This document shows positions 30,717 to 40,978 of a DNA stretch of 64,000 bases, piece by piece. Location of the stretch: assembly GCA_031761405.1 (NCBI GenBank), contig JASEVX010000003.1:64278423-64342422 (forward strand), written 5' to 3'. The position numbers and the translations under genes are program-made. Each line of letters begins with the position of its first letter. The stretch's first letter is position 1. The notes beneath the pieces were generated by a model. That model did no database searches, was not told the DNA's origin, and saw only the letters and a program-made list of their open reading frames with translations. This DNA comes from Serripes groenlandicus (taxonomy: Eukaryota > Mollusca > Bivalvia > Cardiida > Cardiidae).

Positions 30717-30972
30717 TATTGAGCAATTTCTTCTTTTGGCAAACTTTAATGTTGTCAAAATGCATCTGCAGGTTGGAAAGGGTTAATGACGATTTTTGAA
30801 ATCATTGTGGCAAAAAGGAGAATTTGCTCATAATGAGCAATTTCTCCTTTTGCCACAATGTTATCAACTCTATCTAATGATTAATCTCTAACTTTTGGAG
30901 ATATTTCACATTTTTACCAATATGTTTTCAAAGTCGTCTGCTGCAGAAATGTTGTATGTGGGAAAGGGTTAA
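30717..30972. mobile_element. TM1 right end plus TM1 copy at one TTAA
   Basis: A right end (CATCTGCAGGTTGGAAAGGG) reaches TTAA 30783-30786, and a minus copy lacking its left arm runs on to GTATGTGGGAAAGGGTTAA (30972). Its hairpin GAATTTGCTCATAATGAGC is well preserved. Confidence 0.7.
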
Positions 30973-31198
30973 GAGATTGCTTTCTTACTAGTCTTGATGT
31001 TTTCAGTCTTCTGCAGCAAATTTATTAAATTTAAGTATGGAGTGAAATCTCTGGTCCCACCAATGTCAATGTTTATAATAGCTCATCCCAACGCCAGACA
31101 AGGAAAGGTCACAGACCTCCATAACCTGATATCATCACCCAACTAATTAGTTTAATTCACAATCAGATCAAGAAAAGGCAAAGTAAAGTAGCTCCTAC

Positions 31199-31237
31199 CT
31201 TCAATATCTCCATTATTTTCAAAAACCAATCCCCTTG
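31199..31237 (-). CDS. Possible 39-bp exon, unknown product
   Basis: Acceptor GAGTTCTCACAG and donor AAG|GTAGGAG flank 39 bp with two open frames (QGDWFLKIMEILK and RGLVFENNGDIE). The second has a phase compatible with 29045-29093. Too short to be convincing alone. Confidence 0.15.
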
Positions 31238-31240
31238 CTG

Positions 31241-31500
31241 TGAGAACTCAAAATTTATGTCACCAAGACAACTTTATCAAGTACTGACAAAAAATAGGAT
31301 TTTACAAAGCTCAGAGGTCTAGATAAGGAGGGGTGTTACAGCTCTTTTTCCCACAGTTTCTCTCTCAAATATTATCAAACCAAACCCTATGAAGTGGGTA
31401 CTCTAGAGAATCGTCTCAATTAAAAGAATCTTTTGAGTACCAACAACATAGGATTATAGGTTTAAATAAGGGTTTTAGAACATTCAAAACATTCTGACAA
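31241..31500 (+). mobile_element. HM2 copy plus HM2 half
   Basis: A partial right half (ACCAAGACAACTTTATCAAG) is followed at 31312 by CAGAGGTCTAGATAAGGAGG, TTCCCACAGTTTCTCTCTC, GTACTCTAGAGAATCG and GAGTACCAACAACATAGG. The 3' end is lost after TTAGAACATTC. Confidence 0.6.
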
Positions 31501-31514
31501 AGGTCACTATAAGG

Positions 31515-31597
31515 ATTTAACCCTTTCCCATATGAAATCAACCCGCGGACTGACTTAAAAACCAGTTGTGCACAGACTGCAGGTGAGAAAGGGTTAC
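31515..31597. mobile_element. TM1 ends-only derivative
   Basis: 83 bp. Only TTAACCCTTTCCCATATG and GTGAGAAAGGGTTA plus short inner sequence remain. Confidence 0.6.
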
Positions 31598-31645
31598 ACT
31601 ACAGTTTGACAATATGCTCCTCTTATCTTGAGCTGTGTGACAGTA

Positions 31646-32132
31646 TTAAAACCTTTCCCACGTATAGACACTTTCTGACGCCTCTGCAGCAGACAGCTTT
31701 TTGAAAACATTTAAGTGACAAAAGAAGAAATTGATCAAAACGAGCAATTTCTCCTTTTGCCAAAATGTTTTCCACTTTTTGTCATAGGTTTTCCATTCAG
31801 TTATGGAGATTTTCTATTTTTTGACAAAGTATGATCAAAGTCGTCCGCTGGAGAATTGTCGTATGAGGGAAAGGGTTAAAACCTTTCCCACATACAACAA
31901 ATCTGCAGAAGACATCTTTAAAATTATCTAAAATTGTAGGTCTAATAGCTGAAAAAAAGGTTGAAAATATTATGGCAAACGGAGAAATTGCTTGTTTTGA
32001 GCAATTTCATCTTTTGTCAGAATGTTTTCAAAGGCCAGCTTCTGCCACAGAGGCATCAAAAAGCTTTCCATATTTTTACCAGACATTTGAAAGCCTTCTG
32101 CGGCCAATTTGTCATATGAGGAAAGGGGTTGA
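31646..32132. mobile_element. Two TM1 copies sharing TTAA 31876
   Basis: First copy 31646-31879 (minus, young). The second starts at the same TTAA (TTAAAACCTTTCCCACATAC), is plus on the left and has a minus-type right end (CAATTTGTCATATGAGGAAA), so it is itself chimeric. Confidence 0.75.
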
Positions 32133-32296
32133 GGGAACTCAATAAATTCTGGATAAAAGACCAATAAGGTACTTGAAATTATTCTAAATTTGCATTTAAA
32201 GGCACAACTTTCTCTTTCTCCACTTCATCAGGCACTCAAACAAGGGTGTATTAACCCTTTTTTGCTATTTTCTTGTGAAATCAAACTTTTACCTTA

Positions 32297-32476
32297 ATTT
32301 ACCCTTTCCCACATGTAGACGCATCTGCCACAAATGACTGAAAACATAAAGTGCAATTTCCCTTTTGGCCACAATGTTTTCAACTCTATTCAATAATTAA
32401 ACTGTCATTAATAGAGATTATCCTTAAATGTTTGCAGTCATCTACAGTAGCTTTGTTATATGTGGGAAAAGATTTA
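32297..32476 (-). mobile_element. TM1 MITE copy, old, shortened
   Basis: ACCCTTTCCCACATGTAGAC to GTGGGAAAAGATTTAA. The left hairpin arm is deleted. Confidence 0.65.
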
Positions 32477-32567
32477 AATGAAGTTAAAAGAAACTGTTAA
32501 GTTTGATTGCTTATTTGAATGGTGTGAATATTCTTTTTCCACACTGTTTTCAACTCTTAACTGTTTC

Positions 32568-32765
32568 AAACTGTTTGATTGATTTGGGTTCAATGCCATT
32601 TTCAATAATTGTTCAGTCATATCAGAAAGACCAGTTCACCTTTCCATGTGTTGAATGGCTCATGTGTTTCATGGCTTTCTCATACCAGTACTCCACACAA
32701 CAGTCTTTCCAAGCAACTCAGCTGCTTTTCCACATAGACTTGTTAGCCCATTGGTGGCAGACAAA
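32568..32765 (-). mobile_element. SINE-A fragment
   Basis: GATTGATTTGGGTTCAATGC, CAGTCATATCAGAAAGACC, CAGTACTCCACACAACAG and TTTTCCACATAGACTTG match the 3' two thirds of SINE-A. The tRNA-like head is absent. Confidence 0.65.
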
Positions 32766-32884
32766 TATCTAGATGATATTTTCAAAACAGTCGACACTTA
32801 ATATGTGAAATGTCAGTTCAAGGTTCACATGTAAAATGAATGTAAAACATTTAGATATTTTTCAAATATGTAATAATTTTCCCC

Positions 32885-33114
32885 TTAACCCTTTCCCTCA
32901 TATAGACGCTTTCTGATGCCTCAGCAGCAGACGGCTTTTTGAAAACATGGCGACAAAAGAAGAAATTGTTCAAAATCAGCATTTTCTCCTTTTGTCACCA
33001 TTTTGTCAACTCTATTCAATTATTGTTCTTTCATTTAAAGTGATTTTCTGTGCTTCTGCTTAGACATTTTCAAAGTCGTCTGCTGCAAATTTGTTGTATG
33101 TGGGAAAGGGTTTA
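32885..33114 (-). mobile_element. TM1 MITE, full length, mixed arms
   Basis: Young left end (TTAACCCTTTCCCTCATATA), old right end (ATTTGTTGTATGTGGGAAAG) and spacer AACTCTATTCAATTATTG. Confidence 0.8.
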
Positions 33115-33636
33115 TTTAGTGTGTCCCTCAGGTATATACATATATTCCATGTACTGAAAACAGTCCTATGGGGCCTTTAGAAATGAAGGGTTTTTTCGGT
33201 TAGGCACAGCCTAATGTAACAACATGGTAATTCACACAAAGTTGTTTATCTCCAACTCACTTGAAATTCCCATCTCCCTATCTACCAGATAGGCTCTGTA
33301 ATACGCCCGCTTTTGCACCGTGCAACGGGGGATTTAGCAGGACCAATATTGCCGGATTATTTGTTTTCCATTCAGCAGACACTATTGATCCCAGGCTTCG
33401 GTTTTATCAAGATTGATGGAAAAATAGGAAGGGTGACAAATATTTCATTGAAATCTATCAAACAGTCAAATTTGATTATCACGTAACATTTTAGAAGATT
33501 AGAACTCGATCCCACTGCCAATTTATTACAATCTATTTTCTTTCTCTGCTTTTCTCTTACATCTGTTTTCCCAAGAGCTTTGCCAAGAATATTAAAGTTG
33601 CTTTGTATATCAAAACACACAGAATTCTAATAGGCT
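33115..33636. other. Repeat-free island with exon-like segments
   Basis: Single-copy, with some CpG (TACGCCCGC, CACCGTGCAACGGGG). A plus-strand segment 33376-33482 follows a strong acceptor (TTTGTTTTCCATTCAG), is open for 35 codons (QTLLIPGFGFIKIDGKIGRV and onward) and ends at a weak donor AC|GTAACA. Chance cannot be excluded. Confidence 0.35.
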
Positions 33637-33870
33637 TTAACCCTTTCAACCTCATACAACAATTCTGCAGCAGACGACTTAGAACATATTTTGTCAAAAA
33701 ACAGAAAATCTCTATAATTGAATGGATAACCTATAACTAAAAGTGGAAAATATTGTGGCAAAAGGAGAAATTACTCGTTTTGAGCAATTTTTTCTTTTGT
33801 CACTATGTTTTCAAAAAGACGTCTACTGCAGAGGGCGTCAGGAAGCGTTTATATGAAGGAAAGGGTTTAA
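33637..33870 (+). mobile_element. TM1 MITE, full-length young copy
   Basis: 234 bp, TTAA to TTAA, with hairpin GAAATTACTCGTTTTGAGC. Confidence 0.85.
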
Positions 33871-33900
33871 CTCCAGTATGCGGCAGACAACACTATTCTG

Positions 33901-34130
33901 ATAAACCCTTTTCCACTTACAGGCGCATTCTGACACATTACGAAGCAGACGACTTTTAAATCATTGTGACAAAAGAAGAAATTGCTCAAAACGAGCAATT
34001 TCTCCTCTTGCCACAATGTTTTCCACTTTTAGTCATAGGTTATCCATTCAATTAAAGAGATTTTCTATTTTATGACAAAATATGTTCAAAGTTGTCTGCT
34101 GCAGAATTATCGTATGAGGGAAAGGGTTGT
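33901..34130 (-). mobile_element. TM1 MITE, full-length copy
   Basis: Left end AACCCTTTTCCACTTACAGG, right end GAGGGAAAGGGTT. Old left arm with young spacer (TTTTAGTCATAGGTTATCC). Confidence 0.75.
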
Positions 34131-34140
34131 ATTGATATAA

Positions 34141-34386
34141 CAAGAAACCGCTGAAGATGGTAAGGCCGGATTGTCGGCAATTTGACATTGAAAATCGACA
34201 AACTAAAGTAACCATAGAAATCAATAGAACTTGTTACTGGTTACCTTCAGGCAAAGTCTCAAGTTTGTAACCCTTTCCAGTGATGAGATTTTGCCTCAAC
34301 CTGAAACTTTTAACCAAAATGTTGACGGACAGACAGATAGACAGACAGACGGACATCGAAAATCTAGAGCAATCCGGCCAAAAAAA
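34141..34386 (+). mobile_element. HEL element, small
   Basis: CAAGAAACCGCTGAAGATGG, then AAGGCCGGATTG; it closes CAATCCGGCCAAAAAA after a GACGGACAGACAGATAGAC tract. The inverted pair GGCCGGATTG/CAATCCGGCC is exact. Confidence 0.6.
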
Positions 34387-34389
34387 CAA

Positions 34390-34605
34390 ATGCTATTTTT
34401 AGAAACAGTGGCCTTGACCTTGATCCTATCAAAAGAATTCCATGTGACACATTGTGTGATTATGGTTGAAACTTCTGCCATTTTACTTATTAAATGCCAA
34501 CCTTGCGAGAAGAAGCTTTTAAAACAGACACAACAAAGAAACAGTGACCTTGACCTAGATCTTCTATATGACACAATGTGAGGTCATGGTTGACACTTCA
34601 GTCAC
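34390..34605 (+). repeat. 141-bp tandem repeat with TGACCTTGACCT
   Basis: Two units (GAAACAGTGGCCTTGACCTT and GAAACAGTGACCTTGACCTA) start about 141 bp apart and share GACACA(A/T)TGTG and ATGGTTGA(A/C)ACTTC. Confidence 0.55.
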
Positions 34606-34616
34606 AGCATTTGAAA

Positions 34617-34766
34617 ATCAAACATTATGACCAAAAGAAGACATTTCCCAAAACGAGCAATTTCTCCTATTGCCAGAATGTTTTCAACTCTTCTCAGTAA
34701 GTATACCTACAGTTATAGAGATTTTCCTTGATTTTGAAGTCGTCTGCTGCAGATTTGTTAGAATAG
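34617..34766 (-). mobile_element. TM1 MITE, left end lost
   Basis: CAAACATTATGACCAAAAG, CAAAACGAGCAATTTCTCC and CGTCTGCTGCAGATTTGTT remain. Confidence 0.65.
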
Positions 34767-34975
34767 CAGATCCATAAAAAAAATATTAAAACCTATAAGA
34801 GGACATGTTGAGTGTTTGGCTTTCTTAAGTTACCCCACACAACGTTGACAGATATCTACTTGAAAATTTATTTTAAAAAAAGATTATTTATATATTACTG
34901 CATTCATCACACTCAAGACTAGTCTCACATAAATAACATATACACCTGTATTTAACTCCATCATGTATAACAGTG

Positions 34976-35533
34976 TTAACCCTTTCTCAGATACGATACA
35001 GCTAGCAGGTTGAAAAAGAAAAACAGCAAGCAACTTTAAAAATGTCTAGGCAAAAATATGGAAACTTTCTTATAAATGAACATAAAATTATTTCATAGAA
35101 TTTCTCCTTTTGCTGCAATTTTTTTCAATAGTTGTCTGCTGCTATTGTACTAAAATGTGTCTGCAGTTTAACCCTTTCCCTCTGCAGCAGACAACTTTGA
35201 ACATATTTTGACAAAAAATAGAAAATCTCTATAATTAAATGGATAACCTAAGACTAAAAGTGGAAAACATTGTGGCAAAAGGAGAAAATGCTCATTTTGC
35301 TGCAGAGGCGTCAGAAAGCATCTATATATCTGATTAACCCTTTTCCACTTGCAGGCGCATTCTGACACATTACGAAGCAGACAACTTTTTAAATCAAAAT
35401 GAGCAATTCCTCCTTTTGTCACCATGATTTAATCTCTTTTCAATAATTATACTTTCATATTTTGAGGTTTTCCATATTTTTGCCTAGACCTTTTTTTGAA
35501 TTTGTCTGCATCAGATGTTGTTTGTGGGAAGAG
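34976..35533. mobile_element. Chain of three TM1 copies sharing TTAAs
   Basis: Copies 34976-35171 (+), 35168-35337 (+, left end shortened to TTAACCCTTTCCCTCTGCAG) and 35334-35533 (-). Each internal boundary is a single TTAA used by both neighbours. Confidence 0.75.
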
Positions 35534-36042
35534 GAAGTTCCGTGACAAACAGACGTAAAGTGACTGTCCTCCAGAGTGTCCACAAGCAAATCATTGACAA
35601 CAGACACAGGGTGCATCATATCACCAAAGCTCAACTTGATTTGTGCTCAGGTGAACTAACAAGAAGAACAAGATGGCTCTAAATCGATCAGGCGAAGTGA
35701 TGGTATACCAATTTAATTAAATATCCTATGTCTGTGTAATTGTTTAATAATGAGGACAAAAAAATATCCGAGAAACTGAAAATTTAACATTCTGTGCGAC
35801 TTAACGAATAAAACACCCCTCAAATCTAAACAACAACAGGAAGAAAAAAAAAATAAGGCAACAAGCCGAATCTAAATCCGTTTATCAGTGACGGTTGTTT
35901 AAAATTCCAAGTAGTTTGGGTGATTACTCGAGTGTTATGGGCACTTGAAGACAATTTCACATCTCAAGAGCTCCTGTACCCCCTCAAAGCTTCATCTCCA
36001 ACACCTGGCTCTGTCGAAGGAGGCTTTTTGTCTGATAAGCTC
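35534..36042. other. Mostly single-copy stretch with a HEL 3' end
   Basis: CTCAGGTGAACTAACAAGAAG (about 35646-35666) looks like a HEL 3' end next to a HEL 5' start (CAAGATGGCTCTAAATCG). The rest is single-copy and AT-rich. Confidence 0.4.
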
Positions 36043-36246
36043 TTAAACCCTTTCCCACCTGTAGACGCGTTTTGATGGGGACGACTTTTGAAAACATTGA
36101 GACAAAAGTAGTCTCATTTTGCCACAATGGTTTCCGACTTTTGTCACTATTAAAGTAAACCTTCATTTATGGAGATTTTTCGTGTTTTTGATGAGATGTG
36201 TTCAAAGTCGTCTGCTGTAGATTTGTTGTATGAGGGAAAGGGTTAA
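36043..36246 (-). mobile_element. TM1 MITE copy, old
   Basis: TTAAACCCTTTCCCACCTGT to GAGGGAAAGGGTTAA. The hairpin is largely lost. Confidence 0.75.
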
Positions 36247-36415
36247 GAGGCTAACAGTATGCTTGCATTACTAGAGGCTTACAGTATGCTAGCATGTCTA
36301 GAGGCTTACATTATGCTTGCATGGCTAGAGGCTTACAGTATGCTAGCATGGCTAGAGGCTTACAGTATGCTTGCATGGCTAGAGGCTTACAGTATGCTAG
36401 CATGGCTAGAGGCCT
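36247..36415 (+). repeat. 27-bp minisatellite between TM1 ends
   Basis: About six copies of GAGGCTTACAGTATGCTAGC + ATGGCTA. CTAGC and CTTGC variants largely alternate, giving a 54-bp higher-order unit. The repeat is in frame (9-residue MLAWLEAYS repeat), but this is a by-product of the 27-bp period. Confidence 0.8.
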
Positions 36416-36447
36416 TAAAAAGCGTCTGTATGTGGGAAAGGGCTAAA
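36416..36447 (+). mobile_element. TM1 right-end stub
   Basis: AAAAGCGTCTGTATGTGGGA then AAGGGCTAA follow the minisatellite with no TM1 body. Confidence 0.55.
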
Positions 36448-36628
36448 TTGTTTTTTTCACCTTCTCCCAAATTGAAGGAATCAATGTGATATACCTGAAA
36501 TTCAAAACAGTTGAATCCAATAAAACATAGAACAACACTGTTTTAAGGGACACATGACAGTTGTGTCACTCGTTGATAGTTCAGAAAGTGGAAGATCCTT
36601 GGAATAATACTCCCACCTCTCATCTAGA

Positions 36629-36844
36629 ATAACCCTTCCCCACATACAGACACATGTCTGACAACTCGGCAGCGGAAGACTTAATTGTTACAAAAGAAGA
36701 AGTTGCTCATAATGAGCACTTCCTCCCTTGGTCTCTTTCAACATTGTTCAATGGTTATACCTTCATTTATAGAAATGTTCTACATTTGACATGATGCTTT
36801 CAAAGTCGGCTGCTGCAAATTTCTTGTATGTGAGAAAGGGATAA
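36629..36844 (-). mobile_element. TM1 MITE copy, old
   Basis: ATAACCCTTCCCCACATACA to GTGAGAAAGGGATAA. Diverged hairpin GAAGTTGCTCATAATGAGC. Confidence 0.7.
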
Positions 36845-36986
36845 CTAAAACAAACCTTACAAAACAATCCCAAAGAAATAAATCATTGACTTTGTCTCTT
36901 TTGGTTCTCTATTTCTCTCAAAAAGCATGATTTACAACATTATCTTTATCCACATTATAATGACATCTTTTATCTCTACCTGTCGA

Positions 36987-37502
36987 ATCCCAGTAGCTCA
37001 GTCAGTAGAGACACAGGCTGCCAATACAGTGGTTGCGAGTTTTAGCCCCAGCATGGCCAACATTCTCTCAAGACATTTGACAAAAGTCACTGTGACACTG
37101 GCATCATTCATCTTCTACCAATGGGCTAACTCACAGTCTATGTGGAACAGCAGCCAGTTGCTTGGAAAGAATGTTGTGTGGAGTACATGACTGTATTAAC
37201 CCTTTCCCTCATATAGACGCTTTCTGACGCCTCTGCAGCAGACGGCCTTTTGAAAACATAGTGACAAAAGAAGAAATTGCACAAAACGTGCAATTTCTCC
37301 TTTTGCCACAATGTTTTTCACTTTTTGTCATAGGTTATCCATTCAATTATGGAGATTTTCTATGTTTTGACAAAATACGTTCAAAGTCGTCTGCTGCAGA
37401 ATTGTCGTACGAGGGAAAGGGTTAATGTGGGAAAGCCAGGAAATACATGAGTTGGTGAACTGGCCGCAGAGGATGTGACTGAGAATTGTTGATCAATCAA
37501 TC
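36987..37502 (+). mobile_element. SINE-A split by a TM1 insertion
   Basis: tRNA-like head: A-box region AGCTCAGTCAGTAGAG and B-box-like GGTTGCGAGTTTTAGCC. The body runs to GTGGAGTAC, is interrupted by TM1 (37196-37425), and resumes GTGGGAAAGCCAGGAAATAC to a GATCAATCAATC tail. Resembles molluscan V-SINE-type elements; that family assignment is from memory and not tested. Confidence 0.7.
37196..37425 (-). mobile_element. TM1 MITE, full-length young copy, inside SINE-A
   Basis: 230 bp with perfect outer ends (TTAACCCTTTCCCTCATATA ... GAGGGAAAGGGTTAA) and hairpin GAAATTGCACAAAACGTGC. Confidence 0.88.
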
Positions 37503-37633
37503 CTTTCATCTCATCTCTACCTTCTATGTGTGTGCCTAGAGAATAAGAGCACCTGCTTCTGGACGCAAAGGACCTTAAGTTTGAGTCAATTGGTGAAATT
37601 TTGCAATATTGCAGCCCGATTACAAATTAGGGC

Positions 37634-37863
37634 TTAACCCTTTCCCTCATATAGACGCTTTCTGACGCCTCTACAGCAGGCAGCTTTTGAAAACATGGAG
37701 ACAAAAAAAGAAATTGCTCAAAACAAGCAATTTTCTCCTTTTTGTCACCATGTTTTCAACTCTGTTCAATTATTGTACTTTCATTTAAAGGGAGTTTCCA
37801 TACAATTTCAGGTATGTTTTCAAAGTCGTCTGCTGAAGATTTATTTTATGTAGGAAAGGGTCA
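37634..37863 (-). mobile_element. TM1 MITE, full length, mixed arms
   Basis: TTAACCCTTTCCCTCATATA left, GTAGGAAAGGGTCAA right. Spacer of the old type (TTCAATTATTGTACTTTCAT). Confidence 0.8.
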
Positions 37864-37914
37864 AGAAAGGGAGGGTTAATGGGGCTGGGATCGTGGATTA
37901 GTGTACTGCTGCCA

Positions 37915-38144
37915 TCAACCCTTTCCCTCATATAGACGCTTTCTGACGCCTCTGCAGCAGACGGCTTTTTGAAAACATAGTGACAAAAAAAGAAATTGCA
38001 CAAAACGTGCAATTTCTCCTTTTGCCACTATGTTTTCCACTTTTTGTCATAGGTTATCCATTCAATTATGGAGATTTTCTATGTTTTGTCAAAATACGTT
38101 CAAAGTCGTCTGCTGCAGAATTGTCGTATGAGGGAAAGGGTTAA
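37915..38144 (-). mobile_element. TM1 MITE, full-length young copy
   Basis: 230 bp. Left TTAA mutated to TCAA, right TTAA intact. Otherwise nearly identical to 37196-37425. Confidence 0.85.
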
Positions 38145-38509
38145 ATACCATAATACCATTGAAGTGGTGTAAAACCCAAAATAAATCACAAAATAATCTG
38201 ACTGCTCAATGGGGTAAAGGGATAATACTTTAAACAGTTTTTAAGCAGATCATTTTCCTTATAAGAAATATACGGTGAACCAAATATACAAAGCTGTGAA
38301 GTTTCCCCAAATTTTTGCACAGGAGAAGAAAAATAATAAATTGAGTCATTTCTGTCACTTGGGCTTTTTACAGTGTCTTAAATATGTAACTTAACTACAG
38401 TGTACCATAAATCAACTTTTTTCATCTTTTGACATGTTTTTAGCTTGTTGCTTTGGTTATTAAGATATTTCAACAAATAGAAATGAATGATCTTTTAAAC
38501 AAATTTAAG
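38145..38509. other. Non-repeat stretch
   Basis: AT-rich single-copy sequence. Nothing supported. Confidence 0.4.
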
Positions 38510-38632
38510 ACATTTGATGCCTCTGCAGTAGACACTTTTGGAATATGTTGCGTGAAAAAATAAATTTCTCGTAATTCACATTTGCCAAAAAAGTCTTCTG
38601 GTGCAGATTTGTTGTATGTGGGAAAGAATTAA
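38510..38632 (-). mobile_element. TM1 remnant
   Basis: GATGCCTCTGCAGTAGACAC and GTTGTATGTGGGAAAGAATT remain. Hairpin and spacer are mostly lost. Confidence 0.55.
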
Positions 38633-38756
38633 CCATACTTCTATAACAATGTTTAAACTGTTGAAAATTTGGTTAATAAACCCATCACTTTCAGATTTTG
38701 GGAATTTAAACCATAACAGAAATGAAGCAAAAAGAATACCAAACACACACTCTTTT

Positions 38757-38947
38757 AAATCTTTCCCACATACAGATGCTTTTTAATGGATCTGCATCTG
38801 ATAACGGTCGAAAACAGTGAGAAAAATGGAGGAATTACTTGTTAAAATGTTTTCAAATTGATTCAAATTTTGTATTTCTTATTTATAGAGATTGACAAAA
38901 CTTATGTCAAGATACTTTCTAAGTCGTCTCAGCAGCTGCAGTTTCCT
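38757..38947 (-). mobile_element. TM1 MITE, right end cut by SINE-A
   Basis: ATCTTTCCCACATACAGATG to CTAAGTCGTCTCAGCAGCTG, where SINE-A (TTGATTGATTTGGG) begins. Confidence 0.6.
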
Positions 38948-39455
38948 TGATTGATTTGGGTTTAACGCAGTTTTCAACAATTTTTCAGTCATATCACAGC
39001 AGCCAGTTCACCTTCCCATGTATGTTAACCCTTTCCCTCATATAGACGCTTTCTGACGCCTCTGCAGCAGACAGCTTTTTGAAAACAGTGACAAAAGAAG
39101 AAATTGCTCAAATTGAGCAATTTCTCCTTTTGCCACAATGTTTTACACTTTTAGTCATAGGTTATCCATTCAATTATAGAGATTTTCCATTTTCTGACAA
39201 AATATGTTCAAAGTTGTCTGATGCAGAATTGTTGTATGAGGGAAAGGGTTAAGGTAGCTTTCTCACACTGGTTCTTCACACAAGTCTTTGTAGCAACTGA
39301 CTGATAGACTTAACCCATTGGTGGATGACGATTGAGGTGTGTCACATTAGTTTTTTTCTCAAATGTTGCACAGCGCTGCTCAAGCTGGGTTTTGAACTTA
39401 CATCCCCTGGATTAACAGCAGCTCTGGTTCTGTTGACTGAGCTACAGGAGCTCGG
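38948..39455 (-). mobile_element. SINE-A split by a TM1 insertion
   Basis: 3' tail and body at 38948-39024 (TTGATTGATTTGGGTTTAAC, CAGCAGCCAGTTCACC) and the rest at 39253-39455, ending in the inverse tRNA-like head (TTGACTGAGCTACAGGAGC). Confidence 0.7.
39025..39252 (-). mobile_element. TM1 MITE, full length, inside SINE-A
   Basis: 228 bp with TTAA at both ends. Young left arm; hairpin GAAATTGCTCAAATTGAGC. Confidence 0.87.
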
Positions 39456-39656
39456 CCTTTCAAAACAAACTGACATATATATGGATACATGCGGTTTTAT
39501 AATCATTGATTATCCAGAAGGTTTTCAAGGAAAAAGGTGAATCCCCCCTAGACATTTGAAACATATCAAACTGTCATTTGCATTTTGTTGTTCATCTGCA
39601 ATATTTATTAGATTAATCAATACAACCATATGGGACTTGTGAGGGGAATAACTCCT

Positions 39657-40036
39657 AGTCCTTTAACACATGCATACATATTTTGACGCATCTGCACCTT
39701 TTGAAAACATTGTGTAATAAGTTGAAATTGCTTATAATGAGCAATTTTGTCTTACCCCAAATTGTTTTCTACACCATTCTGAAATTGTTCTTTCATTTAT
39801 ACATGTATAGAGATTCTCATATTATTGCCTAGATATTTCCATGTCGTCTGCTGCAGAGTTGATGTATGTGGGAAAGGGTAAATAACAGCAACCAACAATC
39901 TAGTTTAAACTTTTCCTGCATGCAGACCCATTTTGACATATCTGCAGCAGGTGGCTTTTGAAAACATTGTTGTAAAAGGAGAAAATGATCATGATGAACA
40001 ATTCTTCTTTTGTCACAATGTTAAAACTTTAATTTA
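39657..40036 (-). mobile_element. Two old TM1 copies, second interrupted
   Basis: 39657-39882 (ATGCATACATATTTTGACGC to GTGGGAAAGGGTAAA). The second starts near 39904 (TTTAAACTTTTCCTGCATGC) and stops at TTAA 40034, where another TM1 is inserted. Confidence 0.65.
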
Positions 40037-40092
40037 ACCCTTTCCCTCACACGACAATTCTGCAGCAGACGACTTTGAACATATTTTGTTAA
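40034..40092 (+). mobile_element. TM1 left end cut by a HEL insertion
   Basis: TTAACCCTTTCCCTCACACG and arm CTGCAGCAGACGACTTTG run to ATATTTTGTTAA, where CAAGAGGCCC begins. Confidence 0.75.
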
Positions 40093-40667
40093 CAAGAGGC
40101 CCATGAGGGCCTATGCTCTACTGGTATGGTTCTTTGGTCATTTTCAATCCAGAGCATGTATGTATGGTGAAGATCGGATAGTAAATGGAGGCTCTTTTGT
40201 GTTCACAAGCTGTATTATAGCAATTTTTACAATTTCATGGGCCATAATCCAGTCTTGCATGGGCGGATCTGGCTGGTTTTCAAAAGGAACCAAGCTCTCA
40301 TCAATATTTAACTACTATCTAAGTTTGGTGAAGATCAGATAGTAAATAGAGCCTCTATTGTGTTCACATGCTCAATTATAGCAATTTGGACAATTTCAAG
40401 AGCCATAATCCAGTCTTGCATGGGCGGATCTGGCTGGTTTACAAAAGGAACCAAGCTCTCATGGATATCTAACTACTGTATAAGTTTGGTTGAGATACAA
40501 TCAAAAGTGAAGACTATCGTGTTAACAAGCTCTTTTATAGCAATTTTGACCATTTCAAGGGCCATAATCCAGTCATGCATGGGCGGATCTGGCTGGTTTT
40601 CGAAAGGAACCGAGCTCTCATAGATATCTAACTACTGTATAAGTTTGGTTGAGATACAATCAAAAGC
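40093..40667 (+). mobile_element. HEL element, 3' truncated
   Basis: Nearly identical to the first ~590 bp of the 10228 element, including GAGGCCCATGAGGGCC and GGGCGGATCTGGCTGGTTTT units. It ends abruptly after GAGATACAATCAAAAG, without the GAGCTAAAAA terminus. Confidence 0.65.
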
Positions 40668-40978
40668 ACACCGTGAGCACTTTGTTAGTTTACATCAATT
40701 GCCAAACAAGCTTTCAGCTTATATTTATCACGCTCGATGTCGTCTGCTTCCTGGAGACTAAAAAAGGAATCGCGCCATTTGTGTTGAAAAATCCCAGTCA
40801 GAACCCGCTCATCACAGGACCTTTGGTATGACAGGACCTCAACCTCTGCACCAATGGCTTCCATATAGTCAGCCCTTTGTTGACTTTCAGGATGAACAAA
40901 AGTACCATAAGTACTGGTTTATCTTCCCAGAAAACACTGTGCTAGCAGCTATAACTGCATACTAAAAATGACAGGGTA

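Noticed and set aside
37785..38012. Minus-strand frame with FCHYVFKKPSAAEASESVYM
   Set aside because: Same TM1-derived translation as at 1512, 6460 and 59325. No coding conservation beyond the repeat itself.
40649..40831. 60-codon plus frame downstream of the truncated HEL
   Set aside because: Starts inside HEL sequence and shows no splice or family support.
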